64,000 bases of DNA from Micromonospora saelicesensis. Lineage in GTDB: Bacteria; Actinomycetota; Actinomycetes; Mycobacteriales; Micromonosporaceae. Shown one piece after another: positions 59,403 through 64,000 of the stretch. The notes under the pieces were generated by a model. It did no database searches. It was not told the DNA's origin and worked only from the letters and a program-made list of their open reading frames with translations. The stretch is from assembly GCF_900091575.1 (NCBI RefSeq), contig NZ_FMCR01000009.1, positions 209,994 through 273,993 of the forward strand, written 5' to 3'. Position 1 is the stretch's first letter; each line of letters opens with the position of its first letter. The translations under genes were made by a program, and so were the position numbers.

Positions 59403-60154
59403 CCGTCACCCATGGTCGCCCGATGACCGCCGAGATCACCGACATCCTGGTGGCGCACTGCGGGCTGGACGCCGACGCCGCGGCCCGGGCGCCCGCCGCG
59501 TCGCTGGAGGAGTTGGGCATGGACTCGCTCGCCCTGCTGGAACTGTCGGCGGTCGTCGCCGACCGCTGGCAGGTGGCCATCCCCGAGCAGGCCGGACAGT
59601 TGAGCATCCCGGCGGTGGCCGACCTGGTCGCCCGCCGCGCCGACCCGCCCGGGCACACCGAGAACAGCGTGGTCATCGACGCGCCGCTGGGGCTGGTCTG
59701 GGAGGTCACCAACGACGTGGCGAACTGGACCGAGCTGTTCACCGAGTACGCCGTGGTGGAGATCCTGCACCGCGAGGGGCACACGGTGCGGTTCCGCCTC
59801 ACCATGTACCCCGACGAGAACGGGGTCTCCTGGAGCTGGGTCAGCGAGCGCACCGCCGACCCGGTGAGCAGGCAGGTCCGGGCGCACCGGGTGGAGACCG
59901 GGCCGTTCGAGTACATGCGCATCCACTGGCGCTACACCGAGGAGGCCGGTGGCACCCGGATGACCTGGACGCAGGACTTCGCGATGAAGCCGACCGCGCC
60001 GGTCGACAACGCCGCGATGACCGAGCGGATCAACACCAACAGCGTGATCCAACTCGCGGTGATCAAGGACCGGGTGGAGCGGATCGCCTGGCAGCGCGCC
60101 GACGAGGGCAGCCCGACCGCCAGCGACGCACCGACGGAGGCCGACGATGAGTGA
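59399..60154 (+). CDS. Fused acyl carrier protein and polyketide aromatase/cyclase
   Basis: This is a 251-residue bifunctional protein. Residues about 8-80 are an ACP with the phosphopantetheine serine in LEELGMDSLALLEL. After a short linker, residues about 88-235 form an SRPBCC (START-like) aromatase/cyclase: NSVVIDAPLGLVWEVTNDVANWTELF and MTWTQDFAMKP near the end. In known type II clusters these are normally two proteins (for example WhiE ORF V and VI). No stop or ribosome site separates them here, so it is a true fusion. The end overlaps the cupin gene by 8 bases. Confidence 0.92.
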   Translation: MTVTHGRPMTAEITDILVAHCGLDADAAARAPAASLEELGMDSLALLELSAVVADRWQVAIPEQAGQLSIPAVADLVARRADPPGHTENSVVIDAPLGLVWEVTNDVANWTELFTEYAVVEILHREGHTVRFRLTMYPDENGVSWSWVSERTADPVSRQVRAHRVETGPFEYMRIHWRYTEEAGGTRMTWTQDFAMKPTAPVDNAAMTERINTNSVIQLAVIKDRVERIAWQRADEGSPTASDAPTEADDE

Positions 60155-60551
60155 CCTGAGCACCCGCCCGATCGCCGCCCGGGACGTACCCGCCGACCGC
60201 CGTCGCGGCGGTGAGCTGCGGGTGCTGCTCGGCCCCCGCACCGTCGGCAGCACCTCGGGTTTTCTCGGGGTGGCCACCCTCGAACCGGGGGAGCGGATCG
60301 CCGAGCACTACCACCCGTACAGCGAGGAGTTCCTGTACCTGGTGCGGGGCGCGATCACCGTCGACCTGGACGACCAGCCGACGCTGCTGGCCGCCGGTGA
60401 GGGGCTGTTCGTACCGGTGAACGTGCGGCACCGGCTGCGCAACACCGGCCTCGAGCCGGCCGAGGTGGTCTTCCACCTGGGCCCGCTCGCCCCCCGACCC
60501 GAACTGGGCCACGTCGACACCGAGCTTGTCGAACAACGGGGCACGTCGTGA
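60147..60551 (+). CDS. Cupin-domain polyketide biosynthesis protein
   Basis: This 134-residue single cupin has the metal motif GERIAEHYHPYSEEFLYLVRG (two His, one Glu) and the second motif VPVNVRHRLRNTG. It corresponds in context to the WhiE ORF II-type cupins that act with the KS, probably as a cyclase or folding helper. Its stop TGA sits within the first bases of a direct repeat. Confidence 0.88.
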   Translation: MSDLSTRPIAARDVPADRRRGGELRVLLGPRTVGSTSGFLGVATLEPGERIAEHYHPYSEEFLYLVRGAITVDLDDQPTLLAAGEGLFVPVNVRHRLRNTGLEPAEVVFHLGPLAPRPELGHVDTELVEQRGTS

Positions 60552-60654
60552 GCGCGAGGAGTGAGCCGGGTTTGCGAGCCCCGCAGTCGCGAACCATCGA
60601 TGGCAGCGTGAGCGCGAGGAGTGAGCCGGGTTTGCGAGCCCCGCGGTCGCGAAC
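60548..60654 (+). repeat. 47-bp direct repeat, two copies with 60-bp period
   Basis: Copies at 60548-60594 and 60608-60654 differ at a single base (A at 60585, G at 60645). Each begins GTGAGCGCGAGGAGTGAGCC and ends GTCGCGAAC. The first four bases contain the cupin stop codon. Confidence 0.92.
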
Positions 60655-60666
60655 AGAGGTGACGCG

Positions 60667-61941
60667 ATGACCGGGCGCCGCACGGTGGTGACCGGGATCG
60701 GGGTGGTCGCCCCGGGCGGCGCCAGCCGGGACCGCTTCTGGAAGACCATCACCGAGGGGCGGACCGCCACCCGGCGGATCAGTTTCTTCGACCCGTCGGC
60801 GTTCCGGTCGCAGATCGCGGCGGAATGCGACTTCGACCCGGTCGCGGCGGGGCTCAGCGAGGCCGAGCGACAGCGGGCCGACCGGTACGTGCAGTTCGCG
60901 CTGGCCTGCTCCGCCGAGGCGGTGGCCGACGCCCAGTTGGTGCTCACCGACGCGGAGCGGGACCGGGCCGGAGTGGTGCTGGGCACGGCGGTGGGCGGCA
61001 CGATGGCGTTGGAGCAGGAGTACGTCACAGTGAGCGAGCACGGCCGACGTTGGCTGGTGGACGGGGCGCGCGGTGGCCCGTACCTCTATCAGGCGCTGGT
61101 GCCCAGCAGCCTCGCGGCGGACGTGGCCTGCCGGCACGGGCTGCACGGCCCGGCGCAGGTGGTGTCCACCGGCTGCACCTCCGGCATCGACGCCATCGGG
61201 TACGCCCACCAGATGATCGTGGACGGTGAGGCGGACGTGATGCTGGCCGGCGCGTCCGACTCGCCGATCTCACCGGTCACTGTCGCCTCGTTCGACGCGA
61301 TCAAGGCGACCAGTCCGGACAACGACGACCCGGCACACGCCTCCCGCCCGTTCGACGCCGACCGGCACGGGTTCGTGCTGGCCGAGGGCGGGGCGGTGCT
61401 GGTGCTGGAGGAGGCCGGGCACGCCCGGCGGCGGGGTGCGCACATCTACTGCGAGGTGGCCGGTTACGCCAGCCGCAGCAACGGCTTCCACATGACCGGG
61501 CTGCGGCCGGACGGGCTGGAGATGGGCCTCGCCGTCACCGACGCGCTCCGGCAGGGCCGGATCCTGCCCGAGCAGGTCTCCTACATCAGCGCGCACGGCT
61601 CGGGCACCCGGCAGAACGACAGACACGAGACGGCCGCGTTCAAGCGCGCGCTGGGCCAGGCCGCGTACCGGATACCGATCAGCTCGATCAAGTCGATGGT
61701 CGGGCACTCGCTCGGCGCGATCGGGTCGATCGAGATGGCCGCGTGCGCCCTCGCCATCGAGTTCGGTGTGGTGCCACCGACGGCGAACTGGAGCACCCGG
61801 GATCCGGAGTGCGACCTGGACTACGTACCCAATGAGGCACGGGAGGTCCCGGTGGACGTGGCCCTCTCGGTGGGCAGCGGATTCGGCGGTTTCCAGTCGG
61901 CGATGGTCTTCCGTCGGATGCTCGGAGCGGTGGCGGCGTGA
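60667..61941 (+). CDS. Type II PKS ketosynthase alpha subunit
   Basis: KS-alpha condenses malonyl units on the ACP together with KS-beta. The 424-residue protein has the catalytic triad: Cys170 in VSTGCTSGID, His310 in SAHGSGT and His347 in SMVGHSLG. VVTGIGVVAPGG opens the domain. The stop is inside a GTGAGCG-type extragenic element, and KS-beta starts 76 bases on. The lack of a ketoreductase and the order cupin-KS-alpha-KS-beta resemble spore-pigment clusters. Confidence 0.95.
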   Translation: MTGRRTVVTGIGVVAPGGASRDRFWKTITEGRTATRRISFFDPSAFRSQIAAECDFDPVAAGLSEAERQRADRYVQFALACSAEAVADAQLVLTDAERDRAGVVLGTAVGGTMALEQEYVTVSEHGRRWLVDGARGGPYLYQALVPSSLAADVACRHGLHGPAQVVSTGCTSGIDAIGYAHQMIVDGEADVMLAGASDSPISPVTVASFDAIKATSPDNDDPAHASRPFDADRHGFVLAEGGAVLVLEEAGHARRRGAHIYCEVAGYASRSNGFHMTGLRPDGLEMGLAVTDALRQGRILPEQVSYISAHGSGTRQNDRHETAAFKRALGQAAYRIPISSIKSMVGHSLGAIGSIEMAACALAIEFGVVPPTANWSTRDPECDLDYVPNEAREVPVDVALSVGSGFGGFQSAMVFRRMLGAVAA

Positions 61942-62017
61942 GCGAGCGTAGCGAGCGAACCATCAGGCACAGCAGCGCGGCGTCTCGCGCCGGCGCGGAG
62001 CGAAGCGGAGTGCTGGC
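61938..62017 (+). repeat. GTGAGCG-type extragenic element between KS genes
   Basis: The element starts GTGAGCGAGCGTAGCGAGCG, includes the KS-alpha stop codon and continues with GGAGCGAAGCGGAG-like purine-rich blocks up to the KS-beta GTG. It resembles the repeats at 60548 in its start, its length and its placement at a stop codon. Confidence 0.6.
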
Positions 62018-63274
62018 GTGAGCGCGGAGGTGGCTCGCGCCGTGGTGACCGGCATCGGGGTGGTCGCACCGAGCGGCATCGGCGCGGACGCGCACTGGCG
62101 CACGGTCCTCGCCGGCACCCGCCGGACCGGCCCGATCACGTTGTTCGACCCGGCCGGCTATCCGACCCGCTTCGGCGGGGAGGTGCCCGGCTTCACCGCC
62201 GACTCCTACGCCGACAGTCGACAGTTGGTGCAGACCGACAGGTGGACGCACCTCGGCTTCGCCGCCACCCGGCTGGCGCTGGCCGACGCCGGCCTGCCCG
62301 ACCGGGCCCCCGACCCGTACGGCTACGCGGTGACCCTGGCCAGCTCGTCCGGGGGCAACCTGTTCGGTCAGCGGGAACTGCAACGGCTGTGGGGCGGTAC
62401 GTCGCGGACGGTCGGGGCGTACCAGTCCATCGCCTGGTTCTACGCGGCCAGCGTCGGGCAGCTCTCCATCCACCACCAGTTCAAGGGCCCGAGCGGGGTG
62501 CTGGTCGCGGAGTCGGCCGGCGGGCTGGACAGCCTGGCGCACGCCGCGCGCGCGGTGCGCCGGGGCACCCCGGTCGTGATCGCCGGGGCCACCGAGTGCC
62601 CGTTGAGCCCGTACGCGCTCGCCTGCCAGCTGCGCTCGGGGCTGCTCAGTGACGTCGCCGACCCGGAGCGGGCGTACCGGCCGTTCGACGCCACGGCCAG
62701 CGGCTACCTGCCGGCCGAGGGCGGAGCGGTGTTCGTGGTGGAGGAGTTGGGGCACGCCCTGGCCCGGGGCGCCCGGGTCTACGGCGAGGTGAGCGGGTGG
62801 GGCTCCACCCACGACGCCGCGCACACCACGGCGGAGAGCAGCGGCGACCCGGCCCAGTACGCGCGGGCGATGCGGCTGGCCCTGGACCGGGCGGGCGTCG
62901 CCGCCGCCGGAATCGACGTGGTGCTGCCCGACGCGCTCGGCGTGCCCCGCTACGACCGCAGCGAAGCCGAGGCGCTGCGCGCCGTGTTCGCCGACCGGCC
63001 ACCCCCGGTGACCACGCAGAAACCGCTGACCGGTCGGGCGTACCAGGGCGGCTCGGCGTTGGACGTGGCCACCGCGCTGCTCGCCTTCGCCCACGACACG
63101 TTGCCGGCGTCGGCGGGACCGGACGAGGTGGCCGAGGGCTGCGACCTGGACTTCCTACGCGAGCACCGCCGACCGCGAAGCCGACTCGCCCTGATCTGCG
63201 CGCGGGGCTTCGACGGGTTCAACAGCGCGCTGGTCCTGCGCGGGGCCGCGCCGATGAGGGGAGAGGCGTCATGA
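62018..63274 (+). CDS. Type II PKS chain-length factor (KS beta)
   Basis: KS-beta pairs with KS-alpha and sets chain length. The 418-residue protein keeps the KS fold (AVVTGIGVVAPSG at the start, YLPAEGGAVFVVEE in the middle), but the active-site cysteine is replaced: VAESAGGLD appears where KS-alpha has STGCTSGID. Most chain-length factors have glutamine at this place (EQAGGLD), so the serine here is unusual. It overlaps the next gene by 4 bases. Confidence 0.93.
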   Translation: MSAEVARAVVTGIGVVAPSGIGADAHWRTVLAGTRRTGPITLFDPAGYPTRFGGEVPGFTADSYADSRQLVQTDRWTHLGFAATRLALADAGLPDRAPDPYGYAVTLASSSGGNLFGQRELQRLWGGTSRTVGAYQSIAWFYAASVGQLSIHHQFKGPSGVLVAESAGGLDSLAHAARAVRRGTPVVIAGATECPLSPYALACQLRSGLLSDVADPERAYRPFDATASGYLPAEGGAVFVVEELGHALARGARVYGEVSGWGSTHDAAHTTAESSGDPAQYARAMRLALDRAGVAAAGIDVVLPDALGVPRYDRSEAEALRAVFADRPPPVTTQKPLTGRAYQGGSALDVATALLAFAHDTLPASAGPDEVAEGCDLDFLREHRRPRSRLALICARGFDGFNSALVLRGAAPMRGEAS

Positions 63275-63588
63275 GCGACAAACGGGCCCGGGTGGTCTTT
63301 CTGGTACGGGTGCCGGTGCCGCGCACCGAGCAGTTCCTCGCCGCGTACGAGGAGGTGCGGCACCTGGTCGCCGGCGGTGTGCCGGGGCACCTGGTCGACC
63401 AGGTGTGCCGGTCGTCGACCGACCCGGAACAGTGGTTGATCACCAGTGAGTGGGCGAGCCTGGCCGACTTCGAAGAGTGGGAACGCAGCCCGGAGCACCG
63501 GGACCTCGTACGCCCGATGCGGGAGTGCTTCACCGACGCCCGTTCGCTGCGCTTCCACATCCACGCCCAGACCCCTGCCCTGGCCTGA
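63271..63588 (+). CDS. ABM-type monooxygenase/cyclase-like protein
   Basis: This 105-residue dimeric ferredoxin-like protein of the antibiotic biosynthesis monooxygenase group has RARVVFLVRVPVPRTEQFLAAYEEVR, WLITSEWASLADFEEWERSPEH. Relatives oxidise aromatic polyketides to quinones without a cofactor. It ends the biosynthetic operon. Confidence 0.85.
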   Translation: MSDKRARVVFLVRVPVPRTEQFLAAYEEVRHLVAGGVPGHLVDQVCRSSTDPEQWLITSEWASLADFEEWERSPEHRDLVRPMRECFTDARSLRFHIHAQTPALA

Positions 63589-63731
63589 CGGCTCCGCGCT
63601 CGCCTGGATGATGGCGCTTGCCGGGGTGATCGTGCTCGATCCGTGGTGGGTCACCGGTCACCGTCGGCACCGGCTGCTGCGGCGCGACCACCTTCACCTC
63701 AGTCGACCGGCCAAAATTGTGGTTTTCGGCT

Positions 63732-63764
63732 GGCACGCCAGTCCACAGCCCGGACTGGCGTGCC
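63732..63764. terminator. Hairpin terminator ending the PKS operon
   Basis: A perfect 13-bp stem (63732-63744 with 63752-63764, ACAGCCC loop) lies between the PKS operon and the convergent TPR gene. The stretch 63589-63824 holds no gene. Confidence 0.82.
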
Positions 63765-63824
63765 CTCGGCTCTGAACGCAGACGCGTCTGCTCATGCCCT
63801 GCCGCCTGCACCGACCGGCGAGGC

Positions 63825-64000
63825 TCAACGACTAAGCCGCGCAGCTTCGCCACCGATCGCCTCTGCCTCATCAACGCGGCCTAGCACTTTCAGTAGGTTC
63901 GACAGGTTGTTCAGCGAGGTGGCGAGGTTGGGTAGGTAGGCGGCGGGGTTGGCCTTGGCCAGTCGGCGGTAGATGGCGGTGGCTTCTTCGCTCGCGGCCA
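63825..64000 (-). CDS. TPR-repeat protein, C-terminal fragment
   Basis: The minus strand is open from the window edge to TGA at 63825. The 58 codons seen encode TPR helices: EEATAIYRRLAKANPAAYLP, NLATSLNNLSNLLKVLGRVDEAE, and a short end. This matches the kinesin-light-chain-like TPR arrays common in actinomycete signalling and conflict proteins; the N-terminal effector or NTPase part, if any, lies outside the window. Confidence 0.8.
   Translation of the reverse strand, partial: AASEEATAIYRRLAKANPAAYLPNLATSLNNLSNLLKVLGRVDEAEAIGGEAARLSR

Overview
The window is GC-rich DNA from an actinomycete, most likely a Micromonosporaceae member (Micromonospora-like). This is inferred from strong codon bias, many GTG starts, a Pup-proteasome locus and a type II polyketide cluster; no rRNA marker is present to confirm the genus.

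Region 1 (1-34.3 kb) is the Pup-proteasome neighbourhood in the order known from mycobacteria: arc/mpa (C-terminal part only), dop, pup, prcB, prcA, pafA, pafB, pafC, tatA, tatC, helY. It is heavily interleaved with cell-surface sugar genes. Between arc and dop lie a GtrA-like gene and an aminosugar set (acetyltransferase, DegT aminotransferase, Gfo/Idh dehydrogenase, glycosyltransferase, DUF2142 membrane protein). Between dop and pup lies an acyltransferase-3. Between prcA and pafA lie two glycosyltransferases, a flippase-like protein, DUF2304 and all four dTDP-rhamnose genes (rmlD, rmlB, rmlA, rmlC). A small Zn-finger/endonuclease-VII-like gene sits between pup and prcB and overlaps prcB. 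Between pafA and pafB are a small membrane protein, a tightly coupled three-gene cassette ending in a degenerate cyclase-like protein, a DUF3866 protein and a cation-efflux protein. DAG-kinase-like, EamA and HAD genes lie between tatC and helY.

Region 2 (34.5-47 kb) starts with an MHYT membrane sensor and two secreted proteins. It continues as a plant/fungal polysaccharide-degradation island: a GH127-like arabinofuranosidase with a ricin-type lectin domain, a GH43 enzyme with two carbohydrate-binding modules, a GH10 xylanase with CBM2, and a GH81 beta-1,3-glucanase. Palindromic LacI-type operators lie upstream: one family (TGTTAGCGCTAACA-like) serves the arabinoxylan genes, and a different palindrome serves GH81.

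Region 3 (47-52 kb) holds assorted small genes: MmcQ/YjbR, DUF1223, GNAT, a TetR regulator divergent from a short-chain dehydrogenase reduced to a deletion scar, a PEP-mutase/isocitrate-lyase family enzyme, a repeat-rich intergenic segment and a helix-hairpin-helix membrane-anchored protein.

Region 4 (52.2-63.6 kb) is a compact type II polyketide cluster resembling spore-pigment (whiE-like) loci: FAD monooxygenase, two TcmI-type cyclases, a SARP activator, a dedicated acetyl-CoA carboxylase (AccD-AccA fusion, AccB, AccC), a fused ACP-aromatase, cupin, KS-alpha, KS-beta and an ABM-type monooxygenase. There is no ketoreductase, so a non-reduced aromatic product is inferred. A TPR-protein fragment ends the window.

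Across region 1 at least a dozen genes have a TAnnnT hexamer ending 6-9 bases before the start codon, a strong sign of widespread leaderless transcription.
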